Shown: positions 52,556-62,823, counted from the first letter of the stretch. The stretch: 64,000 bases of DNA from Erythrobacter neustonensis (GCF_001663175.1 NZ_CP016033.1:2294001-2358000); one strand, 5' to 3'. Translations and numbers: made by a program. Notes: generated from the sequence alone by a model not told the origin.

Positions 52556-53908
52556 ATGGCCGACGAATATGATTTCGACCTCTTCACGATTGGCGCAGGT
52601 TCGGGCGGGGTGCGCGCCAGCCGCGTTGCCGCTGCCCACGGTGCGCGCGTCGCCGTGGCCGAGGAATACCGTGTCGGCGGCACCTGCGTCATCCGCGGCT
52701 GCGTGCCCAAGAAGATGCTCGTCTACGGCGCGCACTTCGCCGAGGATCTGGTCGATGCCCGCGCGTTCGGCTGGACAATCGAAGGCAAGCGTTTCGACTG
52801 GAAGGCGCTGCGCGATGCGGTGCAGACCGATGTCACCCGGCTCGAAGGGCTGTATGGCCAGACGCTGGGCAACAACGACGTCACGATCTTCAACCAGCGC
52901 GCGGTGATCACCGGCCCGCACGAGATCATGCTCGCCGATGGGCAGAAATTTACAGCGAAGCACATTTTGATCGCCACCGGCGCACGGCCCTTCGTGCCGA
53001 CCTTCCCGGGCAGCGAACATGTCATCACCTCGAACGAGGCGTTCCACCTCGACGAACTCCCCCCGCGCATCCTGATCGCGGGCGGCGGATACATCGCCAA
53101 TGAATTTGCCGGGATCTTCAACGAATTCGGCTGCAAGGTGACGATCGCCAACCGCTCGGACACGATCCTGCGCTCCTATGATGCGGCGCTGCGCGACCGG
53201 CTGCTCCAGATCTCGATCGTCAAGGGCATCAACTTCCTGTTCCATGCCGAGTTCGAGAGCATCGAGAAGCAGGAGGACGGCACGCTGCTGGTCAAGCTGA
53301 CGGGGCAGGAGCCATGCGTTTACGATGCGGTGATGGTGGCGACGGGCCGCGTTCCCAATGTCGAAGGGCTGGGGCTTGAGACTGTCGGCGTCGAACTGGG
53401 CGCGCGCGGCGAAATCATCGTCGATGCCTTCAGCCGCACCAGCGTTGACCACATCCACGCCGTGGGCGATGTCACCGACCGCGTGCAATTGACGCCGGTC
53501 GCGATTCGCGAAGGCCAGGCCTTTGCCGACAGCACCTTCGGCCCGGGCGAACCCTATGCGGTCGACCATTCCTGCGTGCCCTCGGCGGTGTTCAGCCATC
53601 CGCCGATCGCCGCAGTAGGCATGACCGAAAGCGAAGCGCGCGATGCGATCGGCAATATCGCGGTCTATCAGTCGGACTTCCGCCCGATGAAGAACGTGGT
53701 CGCCGGGCGGAACGAGCGCAGCCTTTACAAGATGATCGTCGATTCCTCGTCGGGCCGGATCGTGGGCATCCACATGATCGGCCCCGAAGCGCCCGAAATC
53801 ATGCAGGCCGCCGCGATCGCGGTGAAGGCCGGGCTGACCAAGGCCGATTTCGATGCGACGGTCGCGATCCATCCGACGATGGCCGAAGAACTGGTCCTGT
53901 TCAAATAG
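52556..53908 (+). CDS. gor: Glutathione-disulfide reductase
   Basis: 450-residue FAD-dependent disulfide reductase keeping glutathione reduced with NADPH. The FAD loop GAGSGGVRAS is at about 14-23, and the redox pair C44/C49 in GGTCVIRGCVPKK is the glutathione-reductase form. The NADP loop is GGGYIANEFAGIFNEFG with Arg following (IANRSD). The C-terminal catalytic His-Glu is in HPTMAEELV. It lies 14 bases before the SDR gene on the same strand. Confidence 0.95.
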   Translation: MADEYDFDLFTIGAGSGGVRASRVAAAHGARVAVAEEYRVGGTCVIRGCVPKKMLVYGAHFAEDLVDARAFGWTIEGKRFDWKALRDAVQTDVTRLEGLYGQTLGNNDVTIFNQRAVITGPHEIMLADGQKFTAKHILIATGARPFVPTFPGSEHVITSNEAFHLDELPPRILIAGGGYIANEFAGIFNEFGCKVTIANRSDTILRSYDAALRDRLLQISIVKGINFLFHAEFESIEKQEDGTLLVKLTGQEPCVYDAVMVATGRVPNVEGLGLETVGVELGARGEIIVDAFSRTSVDHIHAVGDVTDRVQLTPVAIREGQAFADSTFGPGEPYAVDHSCVPSAVFSHPPIAAVGMTESEARDAIGNIAVYQSDFRPMKNVVAGRNERSLYKMIVDSSSGRIVGIHMIGPEAPEIMQAAAIAVKAGLTKADFDATVAIHPTMAEELVLFK

Positions 53909-53922
53909 GGGAGCGAGGGGCG

Positions 53923-54645
53923 ATGAACGTAGCGGGCAAGGTCGTGCTGCTGACTGGCGGCAGCGCCGGGATCGGACGCGAGATCGCGCGGCAGTTGCAG
54001 GCCAAGGGCGCGGCGGTGATCCTGACGGGCCGCGATCGCACGCGGCTGGCGGCGATGGAAGCGCAAGGGTTCAAGACGATAGCCGCCGACCTTTCCCATG
54101 CCGCAGGGGTCGACGCGCTGATTGCCGCGGTCGAAGGGCAAGCGATCGACATTCTCATCAACAATGCGGGTCAATTGGTCGATCACGATTTTCGCAAAGA
54201 TGCGCCCGATCCGCAGGACGCGGATGATTGCATCTATGCCAACCTGTCCGCCCCGGTGCGGCTGATCACCGCGCTGATGCCGAACCTGCGCGCGCGGCCC
54301 GAGGCGACGATCGTCAATGTCACCAGCGGCCTCGCGGTCGCCCCTGCTGCGCGCCAGCCGGTCTATTGCGCGACGAAGGCGGGCCTGCGGTTCTACACGC
54401 TGGCGCTGCGCGAACAGCTCAAGGGCACCGCGATCAAGGTGATCGAGGCGCTGCCGCCGGTGGTCGACACGCAGATGAACGATGGCAACCCGATGAAGAA
54501 GATGCCTGCCGCCGAGTGCGCGGCGCAGATCATCGCCGCGATCGAAGAGGGCCGCGACGAGGCGAATATCGGCATGACCCGCGCCTTGCGGGTGATGGAA
54601 TCGATCGCGCCTTCGCTCGCCCGGCGGATGACGCTGCGGTTCTAG
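53923..54645 (+). CDS. SDR family oxidoreductase (DltE-like)
   Basis: 240-residue short-chain dehydrogenase. The cofactor loop TGGSAGIG is at 11-18, followed by NNAG, catalytic Ser in NVTSGLA, and YxxxK in PVYCATKAGLRF. The sequence after residue 150 resembles DltE/YdfG-type SDRs; the substrate is unknown. It is probably co-transcribed with gor. The stop overlaps the convergent FAD oxidoreductase stop by 4 bases. Confidence 0.9.
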   Translation: MNVAGKVVLLTGGSAGIGREIARQLQAKGAAVILTGRDRTRLAAMEAQGFKTIAADLSHAAGVDALIAAVEGQAIDILINNAGQLVDHDFRKDAPDPQDADDCIYANLSAPVRLITALMPNLRARPEATIVNVTSGLAVAPAARQPVYCATKAGLRFYTLALREQLKGTAIKVIEALPPVVDTQMNDGNPMKKMPAAECAAQIIAAIEEGRDEANIGMTRALRVMESIAPSLARRMTLRF

Positions 54646-55745
54646 GGCCCGAGGCGCGCAGGCGAAAAGAACGCCGCCGAGAGGCCGGCTGCTGCGCAGT
54701 CCTCGGGGAAAGGCTCTCCCAGCACCGCGGCGGCGGCGATCCGCGACAGCGCGGGCGAAGTCTGGAAGCCTGCGCCGCCTTGGCCGGCACACCAGAAGAA
54801 CCCGCGCGCGCCGGCCGCTTCACCAATGACGGGGAGTTCGTCGGGGGCAAAGCTTCTGAGGCCCGCCCAGGCGTGACCGATCCGGCGGATCGCAAGCGTG
54901 GTCGCCTGCTCGACGCGGTCGGCGGCAACCGCCTTGTCGAGTTCTTCGGGAGCGGCATCGCAAGGGTCGCTTGCCCCTTCATCCATGGATGACGCCAGCA
55001 ATTGCCCGCGGCCTTCGGGGAGGATGTAGAAGCCTTCGCCCACGGTCTTGGTAAAGGGCCAGCGGCTGACGTCTTTGCCCTCGGGCGCGGCGAAGGAAAT
55101 CACGGTGCGGCGGCGCGGCGCGATACCGATGGGCGCAGCGCCTGCCAATCGCGCGATCTCGTCCGCCCATGCGCCCGCAGCATTGACGACGATGGCCGCG
55201 CCGAAAGTGCCCTTGGACGTTCCGATCCGCCAGCTATCGCCGTCTCTTTCGATCGTGTGGACCCGCGCGCCTGTGACCAGCTTGCCGTTGTGTTCGCGCA
55301 AGGTGGCGACATGGGCTTGCAGCATCGCGTGGGTATCGAGCTTCAGCGACCCGTGATCGACCAGCGCGGCGAGGCAGGCATCTTCGCGCAAGGCCGGCAT
55401 CAGCGCCTGTGCGCCCGCCGCGCCGACACGTGTGTAATCGCAGCCATAATGGTGGTGCACCGCCTCCAGATCATCGAGCAACCCGGTCTGCGCTTCGCTC
55501 GCGATATGCAGCGCCGGATGCACGCTGCCATGCGCGACAAGCTCCCCCATGCTCAGCGCGGTCAGATCGCGCACCGGCCCATTGCCGAGGCCATAATGCG
55601 CAAAGGCGACCGAGCGGCCCGACGCGTGATAGCCGGGCGCGCTTTCGGCCTCCAGCACCACCACACGCACACGCGGTGCGAGGCGCGCAGCGACCGACAG
55701 TCCCGCGATCCCGCCGCCGATCACCACCACCCACGCCGTTTCCAT
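54642..55745 (-). CDS. FAD-dependent amine/amino-acid oxidoreductase (DAO family)
   Basis: 367-residue flavoprotein of the D-amino-acid oxidase/glycine oxidase/sarcosine oxidase family. The dinucleotide loop VIGGGIAGLSVAARL is at about 8-22, VLEAESAPGYHASGRS follows, VVNAAGAWADEIA is mid-protein, and the C-terminal WCAGQGGAGFQTSPA contacts FAD. The substrate is unknown. Start METAWVVVIGGG has GGGAG 9 bases upstream; a longer open frame to 55997 is antisense to pccB. It is divergent from pccB. Confidence 0.92.
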   Translation of the reverse strand: METAWVVVIGGGIAGLSVAARLAPRVRVVVLEAESAPGYHASGRSVAFAHYGLGNGPVRDLTALSMGELVAHGSVHPALHIASEAQTGLLDDLEAVHHHYGCDYTRVGAAGAQALMPALREDACLAALVDHGSLKLDTHAMLQAHVATLREHNGKLVTGARVHTIERDGDSWRIGTSKGTFGAAIVVNAAGAWADEIARLAGAAPIGIAPRRRTVISFAAPEGKDVSRWPFTKTVGEGFYILPEGRGQLLASSMDEGASDPCDAAPEELDKAVAADRVEQATTLAIRRIGHAWAGLRSFAPDELPVIGEAAGARGFFWCAGQGGAGFQTSPALSRIAAAAVLGEPFPEDCAAAGLSAAFFSPARLGP

Positions 55746-55839
55746 CGCGCCAAAGCTCCCGCCACTTTTGCCACGTTGACGCCCCGCACGCGCTAAGGCA
55801 ACGCACCGCGTGCGATAAGTCATCACGAGAGGAAGTCCC

Positions 55840-57372
55840 TTGTCCGCCAACATTGCCGAAATGGAACGTCGCCGCGAAGCCGCCCGCCTTGGCGGCGGCC
55901 AGAAGCGGATCGATGCCCAGCACGCCAAGGGCAAGCTGACCGCGCGCGAACGGCTCGACGTGCTGCTCGACGAAGGCAGCTTTGAGGAAGTCGACACCTA
56001 TGTCGAACATGACTGCGTCGATTTCGGGATGGAGGACCAGAAGATCCCGGGTGACGGGGTGGTCACCGGCAGCGGCACCATCAACGGGCGGCTGGTCTAT
56101 GTCTTCAGCCAGGACTTCACCGTCTTCGGCGGCTCGCTGTCGAAACGCCATGCCGAGAAGATCTGCAAGATCATGGACACCGCGATGAAGGTCGGCGCGC
56201 CGGTGATCGGGTTGAACGATTCGGGCGGGGCGCGCATTCAGGAAGGCGTGGCGAGCCTCGGCGGCTATGCCGAGGTGTTCCAGCGCAACGTGCTGGCCAG
56301 CGGCGTGGTGCCGCAGATCAGCCTCATCATGGGGCCGTGCGCGGGCGGGGCGGTTTACTCACCCGCGATGACCGACTTCATCTTCATGGTGAAGGATTCT
56401 AGCTACATGTTCGTCACCGGCCCGGACGTGGTGAAGACCGTCACCAACGAGGTGGTGACGCAGGAAGAACTGGGCGGCGCAATCACGCACACCACCAAGA
56501 CCAGTGTCGCCGACCTCGCCTACGAGAACGATGTCGAGGCGCTGCTGGCGACCCGCCGGTTCATGGACTTCCTGCCCTTGTCGAACCGTGACGAGGCCCC
56601 GGTGCTTCCCACCGGCGATGCGTGGGATAGGCTCGACATGAGCCTCGACACGCTGATCCCCGACAATGCCAACCAGCCCTATGACATGCACGAGGTCATC
56701 ACCAAGGTGCTGGACGAGGGCGATTTCTTCGAGATCCAGCCGGCCCATGCGGGCAACATCATCTGCGGTTTCGGCCGGGTGGAGGGGCGCACCGTGGGCG
56801 TGGTGGCGAACCAGCCGATGGTGCTGGCGGGCGTGCTCGACATCAATTCTTCGAAGAAAGCCGCGCGCTTCGTGCGCTTCTGCGATGCGTTCGAAATCCC
56901 GATCGTCACCTTCGTCGACGTCCCCGGCTTCCTCCCCGGCACCGCGCAGGAGCTGGGCGGGATCATCAAGCATGGCGCCAAGCTGCTCTTCGCCTATGCA
57001 GAGGCGACCGTCCCCAAGATCACCGTCATCACCCGCAAGGCCTATGGCGGGGCCTATGACGTGATGGCCTCCAAGCACCTGCGCGGCGACTTGAACTACG
57101 CCTGGCCCACGGCGGAAATCGCGGTGATGGGCGCGAAGGGCGCGGTGGAGATCATCTTCCGGCAGGACCGCGGCGATGCGGAGAAGATCGCCGAGAAGAC
57201 CAAGGAATACGAAGACCGCTTCGCCAACCCCTTCGTGGCGGCGCAGCGCGGCTATATCGACGAGGTGATCCACCCGCACTCGACCCGCCGCCGGATCGCG
57301 CTGGGGCTAAGGAAGCTGCGGACGAAGAGCTTGGAGAACCCGTGGAAGAAGCATGACAATATTCCGTTGTGA
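55840..57372 (+). CDS. pccB: Propionyl-CoA carboxylase beta subunit
   Basis: 510-residue carboxyltransferase subunit that moves CO2 from carboxybiotin to propionyl-CoA. It has paired crotonase-fold halves with the acyl-CoA and biotin oxyanion loops [16 protein letters not shown] and [13 protein letters not shown]. The start is TTG 55840 with GAGAGGAAG just upstream. It is first in the methylmalonyl-CoA cluster; the alpha subunit begins 8 kb downstream. A general acetyl-CoA carboxylase role is less likely given the epimerase and mutase neighbours. Confidence 0.93.
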   Translation: MSANIAEMERRREAARLGGGQKRIDAQHAKGKLTARERLDVLLDEGSFEEVDTYVEHDCVDFGMEDQKIPGDGVVTGSGTINGRLVYVFSQDFTVFGGSLSKRHAEKICKIMDTAMKVGAPVIGLNDSGGARIQEGVASLGGYAEVFQRNVLASGVVPQISLIMGPCAGGAVYSPAMTDFIFMVKDSSYMFVTGPDVVKTVTNEVVTQEELGGAITHTTKTSVADLAYENDVEALLATRRFMDFLPLSNRDEAPVLPTGDAWDRLDMSLDTLIPDNANQPYDMHEVITKVLDEGDFFEIQPAHAGNIICGFGRVEGRTVGVVANQPMVLAGVLDINSSKKAARFVRFCDAFEIPIVTFVDVPGFLPGTAQELGGIIKHGAKLLFAYAEATVPKITVITRKAYGGAYDVMASKHLRGDLNYAWPTAEIAVMGAKGAVEIIFRQDRGDAEKIAEKTKEYEDRFANPFVAAQRGYIDEVIHPHSTRRRIALGLRKLRTKSLENPWKKHDNIPL

Positions 57373-57393
57373 GGAACTCTGTTGCCTTCTTCT

Positions 57394-57480
57394 CGTCATT
57401 GCGAGCGTAGCGAAGCAATCCAGAGCGACCCGCAAGACGCTATGGATTGCCGCGGTGCCTGCGGTATCTCTCAATGACGA
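57394..57480. repeat. Palindromic repeat, copy 1 (CATTGCGAG family)
   Basis: The left arm reads CGTCATTGCGAGCG then CGAAGCAATCCAG. The right arm is degenerate but keeps GGATTGCCGCGG and CAATGACGA, so the ends are inverted copies. It lies just after pccB. The CAATGACGA end supplies the likely ATG (57474) of the GIY-YIG gene. Confidence 0.85.
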
Positions 57481-57767
57481 AGGTTCCGGCTGTCTACATC
57501 ATGGCAAGCAGGCGGAACGGAACAATTTATGTGGGCGTCACGTCCGACTTGCCCGGCCGCGCGTGGCAACACCGCGATGGCATCGTCCAGGGGTTCACCA
57601 AGCGATACGGATGCAAATTGCTGGTTTGGTTTGAGCGGCACGAAACGATGGAAAGTGCGATAATGCGTGAGAAGCAGATCAAGGCTGGTAACCGGAAGGC
57701 GAAGCTGGCTCTGATTGAAGCTGACAACTCCACTTGGCGTGACCTGTTTGAGGAAATTGCACAGTGA
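57474..57767 (+). CDS. Small GIY-YIG domain protein bracketed by palindromic repeats
   Basis: 97-residue stand-alone GIY-YIG fold protein of the YhbQ/UPF0213 type. VYI and IYVGVTSD stand for the GIY and YIG elements (7-24), R29 in GRAWQHR, and E66 in SAIMREKQIKAG are the expected catalytic residues. It is therefore a possible nuclease, with no extra DNA-binding domain. The start ATG 57474 lies inside the right end of one palindromic repeat, and a second copy begins 10 bases after the stop. Its codon use is less GC3-biased than that of its neighbours, and it separates pccB from the epimerase, suggesting it arrived as a unit. Confidence 0.85.
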   Translation: MTKVPAVYIMASRRNGTIYVGVTSDLPGRAWQHRDGIVQGFTKRYGCKLLVWFERHETMESAIMREKQIKAGNRKAKLALIEADNSTWRDLFEEIAQ

Positions 57768-57776
57768 ACCTGCAAC

Positions 57777-57832
57777 CGTCATCGCGAGCCGCTCTGGATT
57801 GCCGCGGCGACTGCGTCGCCTCGCAATGACGA
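57777..57832. repeat. Palindromic repeat, copy 2 (shortened)
   Basis: A compact version: CGTCATCGCGAGCCGC at the left, then CTGGATTGCCGCGGCGACTG and GCCTCGCAATGACGA at the right. The left arm lacks the CAATCCAG part. It fills the 81-base gap between the GIY-YIG gene and the epimerase gene and ends just before the epimerase ribosome-binding site. Confidence 0.85.
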
Positions 57833-57848
57833 ATGAGGAAGGGAATTC

Positions 57849-58301
57849 ATGAAACTCGGACGGCTAAACCACATCGGAGTCGCCACGCCCTCCATCGCCG
57901 ACTCGATCGCGTTCTACCGCGACGTCATGGGCGCGACGAAAATCCACACCCCGTTCGACCTTGAGGAGCAGGGCGTGAAGGTCTGCTTCGTCGACACGCC
58001 CGGCGCCGATGGCGCGATGAACGGCACCCAGATCGAGCTGATCGAGCCGCTGGGGGAGAACTCCACCCTTGCCGGCTTCCTCGCCAAGAACCCCTTGGGC
58101 GGGCAGCATCACCTGTGCTTCGAGGTGCCCGACATCGCCGAGGCGCGCACCGAATTCGAGGGACAAGGCAAGCGCATCCTCGGCCCCACGCGCATCGGCG
58201 CGCACGGCACGCCTATCTTTTTCGTCCATCCCAAGGACATGGGCGGGATGCTTACCGAGATCATGGAGACCCCGCGCGAAGACGCGCACTGGTCGAACTG
58301 A
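57849..58301 (+). CDS. mce: Methylmalonyl-CoA epimerase
   Basis: 150-residue vicinal-oxygen-chelate protein interconverting (S)- and (R)-methylmalonyl-CoA. Two beta-alpha-beta-beta-beta modules carry metal ligands at H8 (RLNHIGVA), Q in TQIELIEP, H in GQHHLCFEV and E in GMLTEIME. GAGGAAGGG precedes the ATG. It is followed 21 bases later by the enoyl-CoA hydratase gene. Confidence 0.95.
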   Translation: MKLGRLNHIGVATPSIADSIAFYRDVMGATKIHTPFDLEEQGVKVCFVDTPGADGAMNGTQIELIEPLGENSTLAGFLAKNPLGGQHHLCFEVPDIAEARTEFEGQGKRILGPTRIGAHGTPIFFVHPKDMGGMLTEIMETPREDAHWSN

Positions 58302-58322
58302 CGCTACCTACGGGAGAGAGAA

Positions 58323-59108
58323 ATGTCCTACGAAACCATCCGCGTTACCCGCGAAGGCCCGCTGCTCACCATCACGCTGAACCGTCCCGAGCGGCTCAAT
58401 GCCATGCCGCCGCAGATGGCGGACGAACTGGGCCAGGCGTTCTACGACCTCGGTGATGCGCGCGCGGTGCTGATCACGGGCGAGGGCAAGGGCTTCTGTT
58501 CGGGCGCGGACCTTTCCGCGCGCGGGGAAGGCAGCGCGCTGGGCAGCAAGGGGGGCAGCCACGAGGCGCTGATCAATCACTACAACCCGGCAATCAGCCA
58601 ATTGCTGCGCGCGAATGTGCCGGTGATCTGCGCGGTCAACGGCCCCGCCGCGGGCGTCGGGTGCAGCCTCGCATTGGCGGCGGACTTCACCATCGCCGCC
58701 AAGAGCGCCTATTTCCTGCAAGCCTTCGTCAATATCGGCCTCGTTCCCGATGGCGGCTCGACCTGGCTGCTCACCCGCGCGATCGGCCGCGCGCGCGCGA
58801 CGCGGATGATGATGTTGGGCGAGAAGATCAGCGGGAGCCAAGCCGAGGAATGGGGCCTCGTCTACAAGTGCGTCGAGGATGCCGACCTGATGACCGAAGC
58901 CCGCGCGCTGGCCGAACGCCTCGCGAACGGGCCGACGGTGGCCTACGCCACGATGAAGCGCAACATCGCAGTCGCGCTCGACCAGAACCTGCAGATGGTG
59001 CTGCTCGCCGAGGCGGAAGGCCAGCGCGTCGCGGGCGCGAGCGCGGACGCGATGGAGGGCGGGATGGCCTTCCTCCAGAAGCGGAAAGCCGAATTTAAGG
59101 GCGCCTGA
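58323..59108 (+). CDS. Enoyl-CoA hydratase/isomerase family protein (PaaG-like)
   Basis: 261-residue crotonase-fold protein. Oxyanion-hole segments are [12 protein letters not shown] and [16 protein letters not shown], and the catalytic region [14 protein letters not shown] has Asp rather than the second Glu of classic hydratases. That makes it closer to PaaG-type isomerases. It lies between the epimerase and the mutase, so it may act in odd-chain or branched-chain acyl-CoA breakdown feeding propionyl-CoA; the exact reaction is unknown. Confidence 0.9.
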   Translation: MSYETIRVTREGPLLTITLNRPERLNAMPPQMADELGQAFYDLGDARAVLITGEGKGFCSGADLSARGEGSALGSKGGSHEALINHYNPAISQLLRANVPVICAVNGPAAGVGCSLALAADFTIAAKSAYFLQAFVNIGLVPDGGSTWLLTRAIGRARATRMMMLGEKISGSQAEEWGLVYKCVEDADLMTEARALAERLANGPTVAYATMKRNIAVALDQNLQMVLLAEAEGQRVAGASADAMEGGMAFLQKRKAEFKGA

Positions 59109-59133
59109 TTGCCGCGCCGCAATGGAATGTGAC

Positions 59134-61287
59134 ATGACCGACAAACCCACGCTCGACCACTGGAACGCCCTTGCCGAAAAGGAAGTGAAGGGCCGCGACC
59201 TCACCTGGCAAACGCCCGAAGGCTTTGCGATCAAGCCGCTCTACACCGCGGAAGATCACGCAGGCTTCAATCCGGGCCTCCCCGGTTTCGCGCCTTTCAC
59301 GCGGGGTGTGAAGGCATCGATGTATGCGGGCCGCCCGTGGACGATCCGCCAATATGCGGGCTTCTCCACCGCCGAGGAATCCAACGCCTTCTATCGCCGC
59401 AATCTGGCGATGGGGCAGAAGGGCCTGTCGGTCGCCTTCGACCTTGCCACCCACCGCGGTTACGATTCCGATCACCCGCGCGTGGTCGGCGATGTCGGCA
59501 AGGCGGGGGTGGCGATCGACACGGTTGCGGACATGCAGATCCTGTTCGACCAGATCCCGCTCGATTCCATGAGCGTGTCGATGACGATGAACGGCGCGGT
59601 CATCCCCGTGCTGGCCTTCTTCATCGTCGCCGCCGAACGTCAGGGCGTCTCGCAGGACAAGCTCGACGGGACCATCCAGAACGACATCCTCAAGGAGTTC
59701 ATGGTCCGCAACACCTATATCTACCCGCCCGAGCCTTCGATGCGGATCATCTCCGACATCATCGCATACACCTCGGCCAACATGCCAAAATTCAACAGCA
59801 TTTCGATCAGCGGCTACCACATGCACGAGGCCGGGGCGACCGCGGTGCAGGAGCTCGCCTTCACCATCGCGGACGGCAAGGAATATGCCCAGCGGGCTAT
59901 GAGCGCCGGGCTCGACATCGACGCCTTCGCCGGCCGCCTCAGCTTCTTCTTCGGCATCGGCATGAACTTCTTCATGGAGATCGCCAAGCTGCGCGCCGCT
60001 CGCACGCTCTGGTGGCGGGTGATGGACGGGCTGGGGGCGAAGGACGAACGCTCCAAGATGCTGCGCACCCACTGCCAGACCAGCGGTGTGAGCTTGCAGG
60101 AACAGGACCCCTACAACAACGTCATCCGCACCACGGTCGAAGCGATGGCGGCGGTGCTGGGCGGCACGCAGTCGCTCCACACCAATGCGCTCGACGAGGC
60201 GATTGCGCTCCCCACCGATTTCAGCGCCCGCATCGCCCGCAACACCCAGCTGGTGCTACAGGAGGAAAGCGGGATCACGAGCGTCGTCGATCCGCTCGGC
60301 GGCTCGCACTACATCGAGGCTTTGACTGCCACCCTCGTCGACGAGGCGTGGAAACTGATCGAACAGGTCGACGCGGCAGGCGGCATGACCGCCTTCGTCG
60401 CCACCGGCGCGCCCAAGGCCGCGATCGAGCGCGCGGCGGCGGAAAAGCAGACCAAGGTCGACAAGGGCGAGACGGTGATCGTCGGCGTCAACAAATACCG
60501 CAAGGAACAGGAAGACGCGCTCGAGACGCTGGAGGTCGACAACCAGAAGGTGCGCGCAGGCCAGATCGCCCGCCTCGCCAAGGTGCGCGAGGGGCGCGAC
60601 GAGGTCGCCTGCCGCGCCGCGCTCAGCGCTCTGACCGAGGGCTGCAAGTCGGGCGCAAACCTGCTGGCGCTGGCGGTGGAAGCCGCGCGCCATGATGCGA
60701 CGCTGGGCGAGATTTCCTCGGCGATGGAAGAGGTCTTCGGCCGCCACGATGCCACCCCGGCACCGGTCACGGGCGTCTACAAGAGCGCCTACGAATTCGA
60801 CCGTCGCTGGGCGCAGGTGACCGACGGCGTGGAAGCCGTGGGCCGCCGCCTGGGTCGCCGCCCCCGCATCATGATCGCCAAGATGGGCCAGGACGGCCAC
60901 GACCGCGGCGCCAACGTGATCGCGAGCGCCTTCGGCGACATGGGCTTCGAGGTGATCTCCGGCCCGCTGTTCCAGACCCCGCAGGAATCGGCCGCGATGG
61001 CGCTGGAGCATGACGTCGACGTGGTCGGCGCGTCGAGCCTTGCCGCGGGCCACAAGACGCTCATCCCCGAACTGATCCGCCTCCTGCGCGAAGCCGGTCG
61101 CGGGGATATCAAGGTGACGGCAGGCGGCGTGATCCCGCCGCAGGACTATGACTACCTGCGCGAGGCAGGGGTGCAGGGGATTTACGGCCCCGGCTCCAAC
61201 GTGGTGGAGTGTGCGGCGGATATTCTGGTCTTGCTCGGCCACAACATGCCGCCCTTGGGCGAGGGGCTGGACGAGGCGGCGGAGTAG
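59134..61287 (+). CDS. Methylmalonyl-CoA mutase
   Basis: 717-residue single-polypeptide adenosylcobalamin enzyme turning (R)-methylmalonyl-CoA into succinyl-CoA. An N-terminal TIM-barrel substrate domain ([33 protein letters not shown]) is joined to a C-terminal B12-binding domain with DxHxxG as D587-G-H589-D-R-G592. Full length fits the homodimeric type, without a separate small subunit. [10 protein letters not shown] is taken as the start (ATG 59122 is four codons earlier). No meaB chaperone gene is visible in the window. Confidence 0.96.
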   Translation: MTDKPTLDHWNALAEKEVKGRDLTWQTPEGFAIKPLYTAEDHAGFNPGLPGFAPFTRGVKASMYAGRPWTIRQYAGFSTAEESNAFYRRNLAMGQKGLSVAFDLATHRGYDSDHPRVVGDVGKAGVAIDTVADMQILFDQIPLDSMSVSMTMNGAVIPVLAFFIVAAERQGVSQDKLDGTIQNDILKEFMVRNTYIYPPEPSMRIISDIIAYTSANMPKFNSISISGYHMHEAGATAVQELAFTIADGKEYAQRAMSAGLDIDAFAGRLSFFFGIGMNFFMEIAKLRAARTLWWRVMDGLGAKDERSKMLRTHCQTSGVSLQEQDPYNNVIRTTVEAMAAVLGGTQSLHTNALDEAIALPTDFSARIARNTQLVLQEESGITSVVDPLGGSHYIEALTATLVDEAWKLIEQVDAAGGMTAFVATGAPKAAIERAAAEKQTKVDKGETVIVGVNKYRKEQEDALETLEVDNQKVRAGQIARLAKVREGRDEVACRAALSALTEGCKSGANLLALAVEAARHDATLGEISSAMEEVFGRHDATPAPVTGVYKSAYEFDRRWAQVTDGVEAVGRRLGRRPRIMIAKMGQDGHDRGANVIASAFGDMGFEVISGPLFQTPQESAAMALEHDVDVVGASSLAAGHKTLIPELIRLLREAGRGDIKVTAGGVIPPQDYDYLREAGVQGIYGPGSNVVECAADILVLLGHNMPPLGEGLDEAAE

Positions 61288-61297
61288 GCGCTAACCC

Positions 61298-61396
61298 CAT
61301 TGCGAGCGGAGCGAAGCAATCCAGCTTCGAACGTTGCACCAAGAGCGAAAGGCAGTCACTGGATTGCCACGTCGTCTTCGGCTCCTCGCAATGACG
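61298..61396. repeat. Palindromic repeat, copy 3 (full-length)
   Basis: The best-preserved copy, about 99 bases. Left arm CATTGCGAG, GAGCGAAGCAATCCAG; right arm CTGGATTGCC, CTCCTCGCAATGACG. Outer ends CATTGCGAG/CTCGCAATG and inner CAATCCAG/CTGGATTG are perfect inverted repeats, with about 34 unrelated bases between arms. It lies between the mutase gene and the small membrane protein gene. Confidence 0.9.
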
Positions 61397-61409
61397 TAGG
61401 AGGCGGATA

Positions 61410-61661
61410 TTGAAATGGATGCGCATCCTCGCTGTCGTCGCACTCGTCGCCTTGGGAAGCGTGTGCTGGCTCATCGCCTTTAACTTGCCAATGCTCCTGT
61501 TCTCGCAAATGGGCTTCTGCGAGAACGCCGCCGAACTGAGCAAACCTGATCCAGACTGTCCTCCACCTCTCTGGTATTGGGTCGGCTGTTTCGTTGTTCC
61601 CGCGATCCTGACTTTCGCAGGTCTGCGAAGAGGGCGCGCCATTATGAAAGAGTATCAGTGA
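61410..61661 (+). CDS. Small two-helix membrane protein
   Basis: 83-residue protein with two hydrophobic segments (about 5-31 and 55-70) separated by a short Cys/Pro-rich loop ([18 protein letters not shown]) that could form a periplasmic disulfide. The family is not recognised. TTG 61410 is 6 bases after TAGGAGG; an ATG three codons later is too far. Its stop overlaps the bioB GTG (GTGA), so the two are translationally coupled. Codon use is AT-richer than its neighbours. Confidence 0.75.
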   Translation: MKWMRILAVVALVALGSVCWLIAFNLPMLLFSQMGFCENAAELSKPDPDCPPPLWYWVGCFVVPAILTFAGLRRGRAIMKEYQ

Positions 61662-62677
61662 CCACTGCCACCCACCCCCGCACCGACTGGACCCGCGCAG
61701 AAATCGCGGCCCTCTTCGACCTGCCGTTTACCGAACTGCTGTTTCAGGCCGCCAGCGTCCACCGCGCATACCACCCCGCGACCGAGGTGCAGCTGTGCAC
61801 GCTTCTGTCGATCAAGACCGGCGGGTGCCCGGAGGATTGCGGCTATTGCTCGCAGTCGGTGAAGGCTGACTCGGGCGTGGAAGCCACCAAGCTGATGGAC
61901 GTGCAGGCCGTGCTCCAGCGCGCGGCGCAGGCGAAGGATGCGGGCTCGCAACGCTTCTGCATGGGCGCGGCGTGGCGCAATCCCAAGGACCGCGATATGC
62001 CCGCGATCGTGGAGATCGTGAAGGGGGTACGCGACATGGGTCTGGAGACCTGCATGACGCTGGGGATGCTCGAACCGCATCAGGCTGCACAGCTGGCCGA
62101 GGCGGGGCTCGATTATTACAACCACAATATCGACAGCAGCCCTGAGTATTACGAGCGCGTCATCTCCACCCGCGATTTCCAGTGCCGGCTAGATACGCTG
62201 GACCATGTCCGCAAGGCCGGGATCAATGTGTGCTCCGGCGGGATCGTCGGGATGGGCGAGACGCGCGAGGACCGGGTGGGCTTCGTCCACACGCTCGCCA
62301 CGCTGCCGCAGCATCCCGAAAGCGTGCCGGTCAACGCGCTGGTGCCGGTCAAGGGCACGGTGCTGGGCAACATGCTAGCCGACACGCCGCTGGCAAAAAT
62401 CGACGACATCGAATTCGTCCGCACCGTAGCGGTCGCGCGGATCACCATGCCGCGCTCGATGGTGCGGCTCTCGGCTGGGCGCGAGTCCATGTCCGAGGCC
62501 ACGCAGGCCCTGTGCTTCCTCGCCGGTGCCAACTCGATCTTCACCGGCGACAAGCTGCTCACCGCGCCCAATGCGGGCGACGACAGCGACGGCGCGCTGT
62601 TTGCCAAACTGGGCCTCACCGCGCTGAAGGGAGAAGAACCCGCCCGCGCCTGCAAGGTCGCAGAGCCCGCGGAGTAA
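61658..62677 (+). CDS. bioB: Biotin synthase
   Basis: 339-residue radical SAM enzyme inserting sulfur into dethiobiotin. The 4Fe-4S cysteines C57, C61 and C64 are in [12 protein letters not shown]. The auxiliary 2Fe-2S ligands are in the conserved [13 protein letters not shown] and ETCMTLGML regions, with [13 protein letters not shown] and SGGIVGMGE following. It starts at GTG 61658, overlapping the upstream stop. Its place between mutase and carboxylase genes suggests supply of biotin to propionyl-CoA carboxylase. Confidence 0.95.
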   Translation: MTTATHPRTDWTRAEIAALFDLPFTELLFQAASVHRAYHPATEVQLCTLLSIKTGGCPEDCGYCSQSVKADSGVEATKLMDVQAVLQRAAQAKDAGSQRFCMGAAWRNPKDRDMPAIVEIVKGVRDMGLETCMTLGMLEPHQAAQLAEAGLDYYNHNIDSSPEYYERVISTRDFQCRLDTLDHVRKAGINVCSGGIVGMGETREDRVGFVHTLATLPQHPESVPVNALVPVKGTVLGNMLADTPLAKIDDIEFVRTVAVARITMPRSMVRLSAGRESMSEATQALCFLAGANSIFTGDKLLTAPNAGDDSDGALFAKLGLTALKGEEPARACKVAEPAE

Positions 62678-62823
62678 CCCAATTCCCGTCGCGCGCTGCA
62701 AAAATGCGCGCGGCGGGGCCATCCCCCCGACTGTTTGACGCTACGAAACGCTGGACTTGTGGGGCCCGGCGTTTCGGCGCATAGTCCTCCTTGGGTCGCG
62801 TTCATCTGGGGGGAGAATGCATC

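Noticed and set aside
57394..57832. Insertion sequence with terminal inverted repeats
   Set aside because: The flanking palindromes are not simple terminal inverted repeats with target duplications, a third lone copy exists, and the enclosed protein is not a transposase.
61297..61642. Minus-strand frame reading RHCEEPKTTWQSSDC across the repeat
   Set aside because: This is the familiar spurious translation of a CATTGCGAG-type palindrome and not a gene.
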